Made by a program: the position numbers and the translations under genes. From the NCBI GenBank assembly GCA_016124655.1, contig WGNI01000011.1:1-64000 (forward strand): 64,000 bases of DNA, in the 5' to 3' direction. Shown in pieces: positions 36,563 through 45,520 of this stretch (the first letter of the stretch is position 1; every line of letters begins with the position of its first letter). The stretch comes from Alphaproteobacteria bacterium. GTDB taxonomy: Bacteria > Pseudomonadota > Alphaproteobacteria > Caulobacterales > Aquidulcibacteraceae. Under the pieces are notes generated by a model. It was not told the DNA's origin, searched no databases, and saw nothing but the letters and a program-made list of their open reading frames with translations.

Positions 36563-38785
36563 ATGGCGGAACGCCGCGAACACGTCATTTGCCGGGCGTG
36601 CCATGCCCAGTGCGGGCTGATCGTCGATTTCGACGCCGAAGGCCGCCCCGTCGCCACCCATGGCGATAAGAACAATCCCGCCTATGCCGGCTATTCCTGC
36701 ATCAAGGGCCGCGAACTCGCGAATTACCACGCCTTCTCCACCCGCCTGACGCACACCATGAAGCGCCGGCCCGATGGCGGCCACGATCCGGTCCCCTGGC
36801 GCGACGCCGCCCGCGACGTCGCCGCGCGCACGCAAGAGATCATCGACCAACACGGCCCCAACAGCGTGGCGATCTATATCGGCACGTTCGGCTACAACAC
36901 ATTTCCCGCGCAGGCCTTCATGCTCGCCTTCATGAAGGCGATCGAAAGCCCGATGGTGTTCACCAGCGTGACCATCGATCAGCCGGGCAAAGGCGTCGCG
37001 AGCGCGCTGCACGGCGCCTGGCTCGCCGGCAGCTATCGCCATCACGAATGGGACGGTTTGATGCTCGTCGGCACCAATCCGGTCGTGTCGATGCTCGGCG
37101 GCGTCGGCATGAACCCGCACAAGAACCTGCACGACGCCAAACAGCGCGGGATGAAGCTGATCGTCATCGATCCGCGCGTCACCGATGTCGCCAAGCGCGC
37201 CGATCTGCACCTGCAGTGCCGCCCGGGCGAAGACAGCGCGATCCTGGCGTGCATCGCGCGCCAGATCATCGAGGAGGGCCTCTACGATAAGGCATTCGTG
37301 CAGGAGGAAACCGAAGGCTTCGCGGCGCTCAAAGCCGCGGTCGCGCCGTTCACGCCCGAACGCGTCGCCGTGCGCGCTGGCGTGCCCGCCGAACAATTGG
37401 TCGAAGCCGCACGGATGTACGCGTCCTTCAAGAAGGGCGATGTCAGCTGCGGCACCGGCGCGAACATGTCCGGCTTCGGCAACAGCGCGGAATATATGGC
37501 GCGCGTGCTGATGTCGCTGATGGGCCATTGGCGCCGCGCCGGCGAATTGAAGCGCAATGTCGGCGTGCTCATCAAAGGCTTTCCCGCCATGGCCGCGAGC
37601 CCCGGCTCCGCCGCCGCGTGGGGTTTCGGCACCAAGTTGCGCGTGCGCGGCCTGGAGGAGTGCACGTCTGGTTTGCCGACGGGCGCGCTCGCAGATGAAA
37701 TCCTCACGCCCGGTCCCGGTCAGATCAAGGCGCTGTTCGTGCTTGGCGGCAATCCGATGTTGGCCTGGCCCGATCAGATCAAGACGTTTGAGGCCATGAA
37801 GGCGCTCGATCTGCTTGTGTGCTTCGATCCGCGCATGTCGAAGACCGGCCTGTTGGCCGATTATGTCGTCGCGCCGAAAATACATTACGAAACCCACGGC
37901 ACGACCGCGCTCAACGAATTTCTCGGCAATTTCGGCGGCGGTTGGGGCTATGAAGAGCCCTACGCGCAGGTGAGCGATCCGATTCTGCCGACGCCGCCGG
38001 GCTCCGATCTCTGCGAGGAATACGAATTCATTCACGCCATGGCCGGCGCGATGGGCCGCGATCTCAGCGTCAAGACCATGGCCATCCTCAACCCTGCCGA
38101 AGCCGATGCGCATCGCACGCGGTTCAAGGCTGGCGAGCCGACGCCCGATCCCCTGACCGCGTGGGACGCGGTCTTGAACGGGGCGCCGATTTCCTTCCGC
38201 GACGTGCGCGCCGATCCCGACGCCTTCAAGGGCAAAGTGTTCGATCGCCAGGCCGCGGTCGTGCAGCCGCGTCCCGCCGATTGGACCGGCCGGCTCAATA
38301 TCGGCAATCCCGCCATGATGGAGGAATTGAACGACGCCGCGCTGCGCCTCGGCAAGAGCGCGGAGACCGATGATTTTCCGTATCGCGTGATTTCCCGCCG
38401 CCTGTCCGACATTCTGAATTCGACATGGCATGAAGACCCCGTGCAGCGCTCGCGCGTGCCGCACCATCCCGCTTTCATGAACCCCGCCGACATGGCCGCC
38501 ATCGGCGTACAGGAAGGCGATATCGTCGAATTGGAATCCGCGCGCGCATCCATTCAATGCGTCGCCGTCGAAGCGCCGGACGTGCGCGCGGGCTGCCTCT
38601 CCGTACCGCATGCCTGGGGCACCAACCCCGACGAAGCCGAAGATCCGCTCGGCGCCGGCGGCAACACCGGAAGGCTGTCGTTCAACGATCGCGATTTCGA
38701 CAAGCGCACCGGCATTCCCTTGATGAGCGCGATTCCCGTGCGCGTGCGGGCCGTGCGTGCGCAGGCCGCGGTCGCTGCGCAATAG
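36563..38785 (+). CDS. molybdopterin oxidoreductase (DMSO reductase family)
   Basis: The 740-residue protein starts with a 4Fe-4S motif (Cys10, Cys13, Cys17, Cys46 in ICRACHAQCG...YSCIKGRE), followed by Mo-bisMGD-binding domains (VGTNPVVSMLGG, IDPRVTDVAKRAD, LFVLGGNPMLAWP, DPRMSKTGLLADYV) and a C-terminal molydopterin dinucleotide-binding barrel (NPADMAAIGVQEGDIVELES). There is no Tat signal, so it is probably cytoplasmic. The substrate cannot be read; catalytic-subunit-only enzymes of this type act on varied substrates. ATG has AGGGAGCG-like spacing. The cofactor genes moaA-E, moeA and mobA lie just downstream. Confidence 0.92.
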   Translation: MAERREHVICRACHAQCGLIVDFDAEGRPVATHGDKNNPAYAGYSCIKGRELANYHAFSTRLTHTMKRRPDGGHDPVPWRDAARDVAARTQEIIDQHGPNSVAIYIGTFGYNTFPAQAFMLAFMKAIESPMVFTSVTIDQPGKGVASALHGAWLAGSYRHHEWDGLMLVGTNPVVSMLGGVGMNPHKNLHDAKQRGMKLIVIDPRVTDVAKRADLHLQCRPGEDSAILACIARQIIEEGLYDKAFVQEETEGFAALKAAVAPFTPERVAVRAGVPAEQLVEAARMYASFKKGDVSCGTGANMSGFGNSAEYMARVLMSLMGHWRRAGELKRNVGVLIKGFPAMAASPGSAAAWGFGTKLRVRGLEECTSGLPTGALADEILTPGPGQIKALFVLGGNPMLAWPDQIKTFEAMKALDLLVCFDPRMSKTGLLADYVVAPKIHYETHGTTALNEFLGNFGGGWGYEEPYAQVSDPILPTPPGSDLCEEYEFIHAMAGAMGRDLSVKTMAILNPAEADAHRTRFKAGEPTPDPLTAWDAVLNGAPISFRDVRADPDAFKGKVFDRQAAVVQPRPADWTGRLNIGNPAMMEELNDAALRLGKSAETDDFPYRVISRRLSDILNSTWHEDPVQRSRVPHHPAFMNPADMAAIGVQEGDIVELESARASIQCVAVEAPDVRAGCLSVPHAWGTNPDEAEDPLGAGGNTGRLSFNDRDFDKRTGIPLMSAIPVRVRAVRAQAAVAAQ

Positions 38786-38804
38786 AGGGCAAAGGAGCGC
38801 TGCC

Positions 38805-39104
38805 ATGCCGCTTTCAAACGAAGATCGCGATCGGCTGGACGCGGCGGCCTTCCGGCGTCTGCTGCGGCATTTCGATGAGAACAAGGACGTTCAGAACATC
38901 GATCTGATGAACCTGGCGGGCTTCTGCCGCAATTGCCTGGGCAAATGGTACAAGGCCGCCGCCGATGATCTGGGCGTTGATCTGAGCGCCGACGCTGCGC
39001 GCGAACGCATCTACGGCATGCCGTATGAAACCTGGAAAGAGCTGTATCAGAAGCCGGCGAGCGCTGAGCAGCTTGCGGCCATGGCCGCGCGCGCGAACGA
39101 CTGA
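38805..39104 (+). CDS. DUF1244 family protein
   Basis: The 99-residue protein matches DUF1244, conserved in alpha- and gammaproteobacteria: AAFRRLLRHFDENKDVQNID, LMNLAGFCRNCLGKWY and IYGMPYETWKELYQ. The CRNC pair and conserved acidic residues could bind a metal. Function unknown. ATG 38805 has AAAGGAG. It follows the molybdopterin enzyme by 19 bases, so they are probably co-transcribed, and is convergent with moeA, 7 bases away. Confidence 0.93.
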   Translation: MPLSNEDRDRLDAAAFRRLLRHFDENKDVQNIDLMNLAGFCRNCLGKWYKAAADDLGVDLSADAARERIYGMPYETWKELYQKPASAEQLAAMAARAND

Positions 39105-39111
39105 ACCCCGC

Positions 39112-40299
39112 TTACAAGCGCACGATGGCGGCACGCGCGCCGGCTTCGGCTGCCGGAGCATGCGCCGGACGACGGATCAGGCAATCCGCCTCCAGGAACG
39201 GCGTCAACAGCGCGCTGTCCTGTCGATCAAGCGGACGCGCGAACAGCCCGTCAGCGCTTTCGGTTTGTTTCCCGCGCACGAATGTTTCCCGCGGCCCGTT
39301 TGCAGCCATCGGCGCAGCCAAACGCGCAGGAGTTTCCGCAAGCCCGTCGCATGCGCCGAGCAGGGGCTTCAAGAATAAGTGCGCGCACACGAACGCGGAC
39401 GCGGGATTTCCCGGTAGCCCCAGAACGCGCCGATCGCCTTTGCCCGCGAACCACGCCGGCTTGCCCGGCCGCACCGCGACCTTGTTGAAATGGAGATCAT
39501 AGCCGAGCTCAAGAAACGCTTCCTTCATGTGATCATGATCGCCCACCGACGCGCCGCCGATCGCGACGATGATGTCCGCGTCGGCCGCCAATTGCGCCCG
39601 CGCGATGATCGCGTCTTTGGAATCTGCTGCGATGCCGATGTCTTCTGGAACAGCGCCCCAGATGCGCACAAGCGCGGCGATCGCAAACGGATTGGAGCTG
39701 ATCACGCCGCTCGATCCGCCCAGCGCGCCCGGCGGCCGCAACTCATCACCATTGGCGAGCAGCGCAACGCGCAACGGTTTCAAAATCGGCGCCGCCGCAT
39801 GATCGCCGGACGCCGCCACGCCCAACGCCGCCGCGCCGAGCCGCTGGCCCGCGCGCAGCAACGTGTCGCCGGTAAAGAAATCGATGCCGGCTTTGCGGAT
39901 ATGGCTGGGCGCGCTTTGCGCCTGGGACACGCGAAGGGTATCGCCATGTGCTTCGGCGTCTTCCTGGATGAGGATGTGGTCGGCGCCATCCGGCACCGCG
40001 CCGCCGGTGAAAATGCGCACCGCTTCGCCGGCAGACACGCGCCCCGCGAACGGCGCGCCGGCAGGCGCAGCGCCGATCACGCGCAATGCTGCGCCAGGCG
40101 TGCGCGCATCTTCAAATCGCACCGCGTAGCCATCCATCGCCGACACATCGCACGGCGGCAGCGTGACGCGCGACGTCACGTCCTCCGCAAGCGTGCAGCC
40201 CAAGCAATCGTGCAGAGCTCTGGTTTCAACGGCGCGCGGCGGCCGATGGCGCACGATCGACGCAATGGCGTCATCGACGGACAGCAAGCCTTGCGTCAC
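39112..40299 (-). CDS. moeA: molybdopterin molybdotransferase MoeA
   Basis: The 395-residue enzyme inserts molybdate into adenylated molybdopterin. Motifs: [37 protein letters not shown], a MoeA central domain with [15 protein letters not shown] and the [27 protein letters not shown] stretch. The C-terminal domain IV is somewhat short but present. Its ATG overlaps the moaC stop by 4 bases. It is the last gene of the moa operon. Confidence 0.95.
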   Translation of the reverse strand: MTQGLLSVDDAIASIVRHRPPRAVETRALHDCLGCTLAEDVTSRVTLPPCDVSAMDGYAVRFEDARTPGAALRVIGAAPAGAPFAGRVSAGEAVRIFTGGAVPDGADHILIQEDAEAHGDTLRVSQAQSAPSHIRKAGIDFFTGDTLLRAGQRLGAAALGVAASGDHAAAPILKPLRVALLANGDELRPPGALGGSSGVISSNPFAIAALVRIWGAVPEDIGIAADSKDAIIARAQLAADADIIVAIGGASVGDHDHMKEAFLELGYDLHFNKVAVRPGKPAWFAGKGDRRVLGLPGNPASAFVCAHLFLKPLLGACDGLAETPARLAAPMAANGPRETFVRGKQTESADGLFARPLDRQDSALLTPFLEADCLIRRPAHAPAAEAGARAAIVRL

Positions 40300-40778
40300 G
40301 GCGCTCTGCGAAAATCGCCCGACGCGCCGCCGGACTTTTCAAGCAGCGCAACCGCTTCGATCGTCATCGCTTTGTCCGCGGCTTTCAGCATGTCGTAGAG
40401 CGTCAACAGCGCCACGCTGACGGCCGTGAGCGCCTCCATCTCCACGCCCGTCTGTCCCAAGGTCGTCACGCGCGCCGTCACTACAAAGCCCGGCAGCTCG
40501 GAATCGTCAGCCACCGCGATCTGCACGCCAGTCAAAGGCAAGGGATGGCACAAGGGAATGAGGTCCGCGGTTTTTTTGGCGGCCATCACGCCGGCGACCT
40601 CCGCAACCGCGCGCGCATCGCCTTTCTTCGCGTCGCCCGAGAGCGCCAGCGCCAGCGTCTCCGCACGCATGCGGATGCGGCCTTGAGCAATGGCGACGCG
40701 CGCGGTGGCGTCTTTGCCTGTCACTTCGACCATCCGCGCGCGGCCTTCGGAATCGAAATGCGTCAACTGGTTCGCCAT
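40296..40778 (-). CDS. moaC: cyclic pyranopterin monophosphate synthase MoaC
   Basis: The 160-residue protein has the MoaC pattern: [40 protein letters not shown] (with the active-site [13 protein letters not shown]), [20 protein letters not shown] and a terminal KSGG. It completes the step from the MoaA product to cPMP. It lies directly between moaB and moeA, with short spacing (4 bases) and overlap, as expected in an operon. Confidence 0.96.
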   Translation of the reverse strand: MANQLTHFDSEGRARMVEVTGKDATARVAIAQGRIRMRAETLALALSGDAKKGDARAVAEVAGVMAAKKTADLIPLCHPLPLTGVQIAVADDSELPGFVVTARVTTLGQTGVEMEALTAVSVALLTLYDMLKAADKAMTIEAVALLEKSGGASGDFRRAP

Positions 40779-40782
40779 GGCC

Positions 40783-41316
40783 TCACCGCTCCAACAGACG
40801 CGGCATCAGCTGCACCAGATTGCACGGCTTGTGGCGGCTATCGAGCTGCGGGCCGATCACTTTGTCCCAGCCGTCCTTCACCGCGCCGTTCGATCCCGGC
40901 AGGCAGAACACGAACGTGCCGCCAGCAAGGCCCGCGATGGCGCGCGAATTCAACGTCGAGAGCCCCACGCTCTGATAGCTCACCTGATGGAACACCACGG
41001 CGAAGCCTTCGATGATCTTGTCGAACAGCGGCGTAAGCGCTTCCGGCGTCACGTCGCGCCCGGTGAGCCCCGTGCCGCCGCTGGTGATCACCACGTCCAC
41101 GGCCGCATCGTCGATCCACGCCTTCACCGTGCGCTGAATGATCGCCTTGTCGTCAGTGACGATTCTGCGATCGGCCAGATGATGCCCCGCGCTGGCGATG
41201 CGCTCAGCGAGCAAGGCGCCGGACGTATCCGTTTCCATCGTGCGCGTGTCTGACACGATCAGAACGGCGATGCGCACAGTCTTGAATGTCAGGCTTTCAT
41301 CGATGCCGGCCATCAT
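40783..41316 (-). CDS. moaB: molybdenum cofactor biosynthesis protein MoaB (MogA-like)
   Basis: The 177-residue protein belongs to the MoaB/MogA family, which adenylates molybdopterin: [74 protein letters not shown]. The TSGGTG(L/T) and PGSNGAV loops bind molybdopterin. Two consecutive ATGs (41316, 41313) overlap the moaE stop (ATGA). Confidence 0.92.
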   Translation of the reverse strand: MMAGIDESLTFKTVRIAVLIVSDTRTMETDTSGALLAERIASAGHHLADRRIVTDDKAIIQRTVKAWIDDAAVDVVITSGGTGLTGRDVTPEALTPLFDKIIEGFAVVFHQVSYQSVGLSTLNSRAIAGLAGGTFVFCLPGSNGAVKDGWDKVIGPQLDSRHKPCNLVQLMPRLLER

Positions 41317-41777
41317 TGTGCTCCTTCACGCGCGGCCCAGCGCGCACGGTCGGCGTAATCGGCGTCGCGCGGCTCGATCCACGTTGCGCCGGAAGCCGTG
41401 GTTTCCTTCTTCCAGAACACGGCGTCGGTTTTCAGATAATCCATCAGGAAATCGCACGCCTCGAACGCGGCGCGCCGATGCTTGGCCGCGACAATCACGA
41501 GAACGATCGCATCGCCCGGCGCCATGTCGCCAATGCGATGCATCACAACATGCCCAAGCAGCGGCCAGCGCGTATGCGCGGCCTCGATGGCGTCGGCGAT
41601 GCCGCGCTCCGTCAGCGTCGGATGCGCCTGCAGATGCAGACTGAGCACCGCCCCTTGCGCCGACGTCGCGCGCACATAGCCCGCAAAGCTGACCACCGCG
41701 CCGGCGTCGTTCAGGCCGGATTGAAAGTCGCGCAGAGCCTCTGCGGGATCAAACGCGGCGCTTGTAAGATACGCCAC
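41313..41777 (-). CDS. moaE: molybdopterin synthase large subunit MoaE
   Basis: The 154-residue subunit has GAVVSFAGYVRA, the HRIGDMAPGDAIVLVIVAAKHR stretch and the catalytic-site KTDAVFWKKE. With MoaD it adds the dithiolene sulfurs to cPMP. It lies 3 bases after moaD and overlaps moaB. Confidence 0.95.
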   Translation of the reverse strand: MAYLTSAAFDPAEALRDFQSGLNDAGAVVSFAGYVRATSAQGAVLSLHLQAHPTLTERGIADAIEAAHTRWPLLGHVVMHRIGDMAPGDAIVLVIVAAKHRRAAFEACDFLMDYLKTDAVFWKKETTASGATWIEPRDADYADRARWAAREGAQ

Positions 41778-41780
41778 GGC

Positions 41781-42029
41781 CTAACCTCCGCCCACCGGCG
41801 GCAGGAACGCGATATCGTCGCTGTCGCGCACGGGCGCGTTGCCGCGCACGATCTCGTCATTCACCGCGATCCGCACGGCGCGCCCGCCGGCATCGAGCCG
41901 CAACCCCCGCACGCTCTGCGCCCACGCGCGCAAGCCGTCGACATCGCGCACCTCGTCCGGCAGCCGCACGCTTTCCTGAAACGCGCCAGCATCGTCGGCG
42001 AGACGGCCATAATAGGTCAGCGTCGCCAC
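41781..42029 (-). CDS. moaD: molybdopterin synthase sulfur-carrier subunit MoaD
   Basis: The 82-residue ubiquitin-like protein starts MATLTYYGRLADDAG and ends in PPVGGG, giving the Gly-Gly tail that is thiocarboxylated. AVNDEIVRGNAPVRDSDDIA is the typical beta-grasp region. GTG start at 42029, eight bases after GGAGG and four bases behind the moaA stop. Confidence 0.92.
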   Translation of the reverse strand: MATLTYYGRLADDAGAFQESVRLPDEVRDVDGLRAWAQSVRGLRLDAGGRAVRIAVNDEIVRGNAPVRDSDDIAFLPPVGGG

Positions 42030-42033
42030 GCGC

Positions 42034-43086
42034 TCAGCCTCCCGTGACCGACATGTGCCGCGCCACCGCCGGCGCCGCATTGCGCTCGGAGATCGCAAAC
42101 GCATGCTTTTCCGGCTTGGCGCCGAGCGCGCGGTCCAACGCTTCATCGAGCGCTTCGTCATCGCCGGGACGATCGCGCATCACCTGCCGCAGGTCGATAT
42201 GATCGTCATGGCCAAGGCACATATAGATGCGGCCCGTGCAGGTGACGCGCACGCGATTGCAGCCGGCGCAGAAATTGTTCGTCAGCGGTGTAATGAAACC
42301 GATCCGCCCGCCGGTTTCGCGCACCCGGACATAGCGCGCAGGACCAGCGTCGCGCTGCACGCCGGGCTCGTCCGTCAAGGTCCAGCGCGCTTCGAGCGCA
42401 TCGCGCACCGCCGTCATGGGCAGATATTGATCGACGCGATCTTCGCCGGTTTCGCCCAGCGGCATCACTTCGATCAGCGTAAGGTCCATGTCGCGCGCGT
42501 GCGCCCACGCGATCATATCGGGAATGGCGTGCGCATTGTCGTGCTTCAAGGCCACCGTGTTGAGCTTCACGCGCAGGCCCGCGCGCTGCGCGGCGTCGAT
42601 GCCGGCAAGCACCGCATCGAGTTCATCGCGCCGCGTGATGCGTTGAAACGCATCGCGGTCGAGGCTGTCGAGCGAAGCATTGACGCGCTTCACCCCGCAA
42701 TCCGCGAGCTTGCCGGCGTAGGCCGCAAGCCGCGTTGCGTTCGTCGTCAGCGTCAAATCCTCAAGTCCGTCGCCCAGCCGTCCGCCGAGGCTTTCAAACA
42801 GCGCCAGCACATCGCGCCGCACCAGCGGCTCGCCGCCCGTGATGCGGATTTTGCGCACGCCGCGGCGGATGAAGGCCAGCGCCAGCGCTTCCAGCTCCTC
42901 GAAGGACAACAGGTCCTTGCGCGGCAGGAACGTCATCCGTTCGGACATGCAATACGCACAGCGCAGATCGCACCGGTCGGTCACCGACAGGCGCAGATAC
43001 GTGATCGCGCGGCCGAAGGAATCGACCAGCGGCGCGGCGGAAACAGGGGATGGGTCGGCGGCGGCGCGCGGCATCGCCGCCATCAT
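42034..43086 (-). CDS. moaA: GTP 3',8-cyclase MoaA (radical SAM)
   Basis: The 350-residue radical SAM enzyme starts the molybdenum cofactor pathway, converting GTP to 3',8-cH2GTP. It has the CxxxCxxC cluster motif in CDLRCAYC, ITGGEPLVRRD for SAM binding, the second 4Fe-4S site in CAGCNRVRVTCTGRIYMC, and the C-terminal Gly-Gly required for function. It is the first gene of the minus-strand moaA-moaD-moaE-moaB-moaC-moeA operon. The divergent neighbour is mobA, 73 bases away. No Moco riboswitch structure is evident in that gap. Confidence 0.96.
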   Translation of the reverse strand: MMAAMPRAAADPSPVSAAPLVDSFGRAITYLRLSVTDRCDLRCAYCMSERMTFLPRKDLLSFEELEALALAFIRRGVRKIRITGGEPLVRRDVLALFESLGGRLGDGLEDLTLTTNATRLAAYAGKLADCGVKRVNASLDSLDRDAFQRITRRDELDAVLAGIDAAQRAGLRVKLNTVALKHDNAHAIPDMIAWAHARDMDLTLIEVMPLGETGEDRVDQYLPMTAVRDALEARWTLTDEPGVQRDAGPARYVRVRETGGRIGFITPLTNNFCAGCNRVRVTCTGRIYMCLGHDDHIDLRQVMRDRPGDDEALDEALDRALGAKPEKHAFAISERNAAPAVARHMSVTGG

Positions 43087-43159
43087 AGCATCCAGCGCCC
43101 GCCTGCGGGCAACTCAGCGCCCCAGTTTTGCGGCGCGCGCTTTTGTGGAAGAATCGCCC

Positions 43160-43753
43160 ATGCCGACCGGAGCCGCCGACATCCCATCCGCCATCCTAGC
43201 CGGCGGCGCCGCCCGCCGCTTCGGGTCTCCTAAGGGTCTGGCGCTCTTGAACGGGAAGCCGATGATCGCGCACGTCGTCGGCAGGCTGCGCGCGCAAACC
43301 CGCGGACCCATCGCCGTGGTGTGCGATGCGGAAGGGCGCTACGGCAGTTTTGCCGACGCGGTCCTTGAAGACGCCGTGCCGGGCGGGCAGGGGCCGCTGG
43401 CTGGGCTGCTGGCGGCGCTGCGCTGGGCTGACGGCCTGGGCGCGACAGTCGTGGCCACCGCCCCGATCGATGCGCCCTTCCTCCCCGCGAACCTGATCTC
43501 GGCATTGGCGCAAGCCGGCGCGCCGGCGATCGCCGCGCAGGACGTCCGTGATCATCCGGTGTGCGGGCTCTGGGCGGTCGAGGCCGCACCCGATCTCGAA
43601 GCGGCGCTGACCGGCGGCATGCGCGCGGTGCACGCATGGACGCAAATGTGCGCCGCCCGCCGCGTTGCGTTCGACGATGCGCCGCCGCACGCCTTCTTCA
43701 ACGTCAACACTCAAGAGGATCTGGCTCGCGCCGAAGCGCTAATAATTCGCTGA
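43160..43753 (+). CDS. mobA: molybdenum cofactor guanylyltransferase MobA
   Basis: The 197-residue nucleotidyltransferase attaches GMP to molybdopterin to form MGD, as needed by the DMSO-reductase-type enzyme encoded at 36563-38785. Motifs: AILAGGAARRFGSPKGLALL (GTP-binding, with LAGG and Lys), GQGPLAGLLAAL, ATAPIDAPFLP and FFNVNTQEDLARAE. An in-frame GTG at 43145 could be an alternative start. Its 3' end overlaps the convergent TpsB gene by 15 bases. Confidence 0.92.
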   Translation: MPTGAADIPSAILAGGAARRFGSPKGLALLNGKPMIAHVVGRLRAQTRGPIAVVCDAEGRYGSFADAVLEDAVPGGQGPLAGLLAALRWADGLGATVVATAPIDAPFLPANLISALAQAGAPAIAAQDVRDHPVCGLWAVEAAPDLEAALTGGMRAVHAWTQMCAARRVAFDDAPPHAFFNVNTQEDLARAEALIIR

Positions 43754-45340
43754 AAGCGTAACGAACGGACGCCAATCCTTGTCGCCCTCCAGCGTCGGCG
43801 TTCGCGTGAGCGGGCGCGCCGCTTCCACTTGCGCGGTCAGCCAGTCTGCAAACGTCAAGCGCATGCCGACGCCAGCCGAGCTTAAAGACAATTCGTCCGC
43901 GCTCGGTGGCGTGTTGTAATTCCACACCTGCGCGGAATCCACGAACACATAGCCTTGCGCAAAGCTCACCCCCGGCACGCCTGGATCGGCGCCGACGCGA
44001 AACTCCAAGACGCCCGCCACGCCGTCATCGCCGGACATCTCGCCATAATCATAGCCTCGACCATAAGGCAGCCCGCCGACGCTGAATTCTTCAGAAGATA
44101 ACAGCGGCCCATCCGTGACCTGGCCGTCAACAGCCGCGTAGAGCGCGAACCATCGCCCGATCGGCTCAAAATGCGTCAACCGCACATTCAGCTTGCCGAA
44201 CTGCGCGTCAGCATCGAAACGCGACCGCCGTGCAGGATTGGCCGAAGACGCGCCCAGCACGTCCACGCCCAAAGAGAACGCCGCGAGCACGCTGGACGCG
44301 CGGCCGTCATCGCTCAGGAAACCGCGCAGCGCCACGCGGACGACGCGGGTTTCGTCCGCAAAGGCGCCGCCGCTCATCCAATCGTACTGCGACCGGCGCG
44401 CATCGAACGCGCCTGACAGCCACAGCGCAGCGTCCCGCCTGCGTATCAGCGGATGCGCGTATTGCAGCGAAAGCGTTTCGCCTTCGCCGCCAATGTCGGA
44501 TGTCCCCGCGTTCGCGCCGTCATGCGCGCGCGAAACGGAAGCCGTGGCCGACGCAAACGCGCCATTCTCAAGCGCGCGGCCGTAGCGCGCTTCGACGAGC
44601 GCAAACTCACGAATGTCGAACGGCGATCCAAAAAAGGAAAGCGCAGCCTGATCGCGCGGCAGCAGCAAAGGGTTCCACGCTGCCTGCCCATACGCCTGCC
44701 AAGGCCCGACACGATCGGAGCCGCGATTGTCGAGCGATGCGAACGCGGAGAAGCGCTTCAGCTCGGCGTGAACGATCAGGCGATGACGGCTCGGATCATC
44801 CACGTCCGGCTCGATGCGGGAGCGCAGTGAAATCCCTGGCGCGTCGCCCGCGCGCGCCAACCGCCGGTCGATGTCGCCAAGGGCAGCGACCGGCGCAGCA
44901 TCCAGGCCTTCGAAATAGGGCGCAACGAGATCCGCGCCGTCGCCTTCAAGGACGACCGACGCGATCCGTCCCTCGATCATGCGGATGCGCGCAATGCCCG
45001 CCGCGAAGGATTGCGCCGGCACGCTCGCGCGGCTGAGGAAATAGCCCTGCGCGCGGTAGCGGTCGGTCATCACCTGTGCGATGCGCGCGATGTCCTGAAG
45101 CGAGACGGCCTGCGCCAGCGCCGGCTCGTAGGCGTCGGCCAGCTCGGCCGCGGGGATCGCGTGCGCGCCTTCAATCTGCACGGCAAGCAGGGTGAAGCAA
45201 TCGTTGACCGTGGTGTCGCACGCGCCTGCGCCGACGCGGCCGCGCAAGGGCTCGGGCGCATCGTCCGCCCGCGCCGCGGAAGGCGTAGCAGCAAACGCTG
45301 CGGCAGCGAGCGCCGCCGTCGTTGCGCCGATCCTCCGCAC
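43739..45340 (-). CDS. two-partner-secretion outer-membrane transporter (TpsB, ShlB/FhaC family)
   Basis: The 533-residue protein has a signal peptide (cleavage near AARADD), POTRA domains (FTLLAVQIEGAHAIPAAELA then YRAQGYFLSRASVPAQ and IRMIEGRIASVVLEG) and a 16-strand Omp85-type barrel. SVGGLPYGRGYDYGEMSGDD is the family's conserved loop/strand with VRGY-like GRGY, and the C-terminus ends in an aromatic Tyr. TpsB proteins export large TpsA exoproteins, but no TpsA gene is in the window. It is divergent from the FecR-domain gene and overlaps mobA at the 3' end. Confidence 0.9.
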   Translation of the reverse strand: MRRIGATTAALAAAAFAATPSAARADDAPEPLRGRVGAGACDTTVNDCFTLLAVQIEGAHAIPAAELADAYEPALAQAVSLQDIARIAQVMTDRYRAQGYFLSRASVPAQSFAAGIARIRMIEGRIASVVLEGDGADLVAPYFEGLDAAPVAALGDIDRRLARAGDAPGISLRSRIEPDVDDPSRHRLIVHAELKRFSAFASLDNRGSDRVGPWQAYGQAAWNPLLLPRDQAALSFFGSPFDIREFALVEARYGRALENGAFASATASVSRAHDGANAGTSDIGGEGETLSLQYAHPLIRRRDAALWLSGAFDARRSQYDWMSGGAFADETRVVRVALRGFLSDDGRASSVLAAFSLGVDVLGASSANPARRSRFDADAQFGKLNVRLTHFEPIGRWFALYAAVDGQVTDGPLLSSEEFSVGGLPYGRGYDYGEMSGDDGVAGVLEFRVGADPGVPGVSFAQGYVFVDSAQVWNYNTPPSADELSLSSAGVGMRLTFADWLTAQVEAARPLTRTPTLEGDKDWRPFVTLSANY

Positions 45341-45520
45341 TTCGCCCTCACCTCTCAGTTGCGCAAAACATCCATTACAGGTGCGATGGCGAACGCAGGG
45401 TTAAGAACAAGCAGCCCTAACTCAACCCCAGGGCTCAACGTTTCGTTATAAAAATTAGAACTTTGTTATTTTCTCGATTTTAGAAGCATCGGACCGAATG
45501 CCGCTGAAGGACTCTGCGTC
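45341..45520. promoter_or_regulatory. divergent promoter region between the TpsB and FecR-domain genes
   Basis: This 180-base gap is notably A/T-rich for the window, especially 45441-45485, with CGTTATAAAAATTAG and TTTGTTATTTTCTCG. It should carry promoters for both divergent genes. I cannot assign a specific -35/-10 pair or operator with confidence. Confidence 0.5.

Noticed and set aside
36419-38884. An 821-codon minus-strand frame opposite the molybdopterin enzyme
   Set aside because: No recognisable domain; the plus strand carries an iron-sulfur motif and Mo-binding regions.
43087-43159. Moco riboswitch upstream of moaA
   Set aside because: The 73-base divergent gap is too short and shows no structure I can match to that motif.
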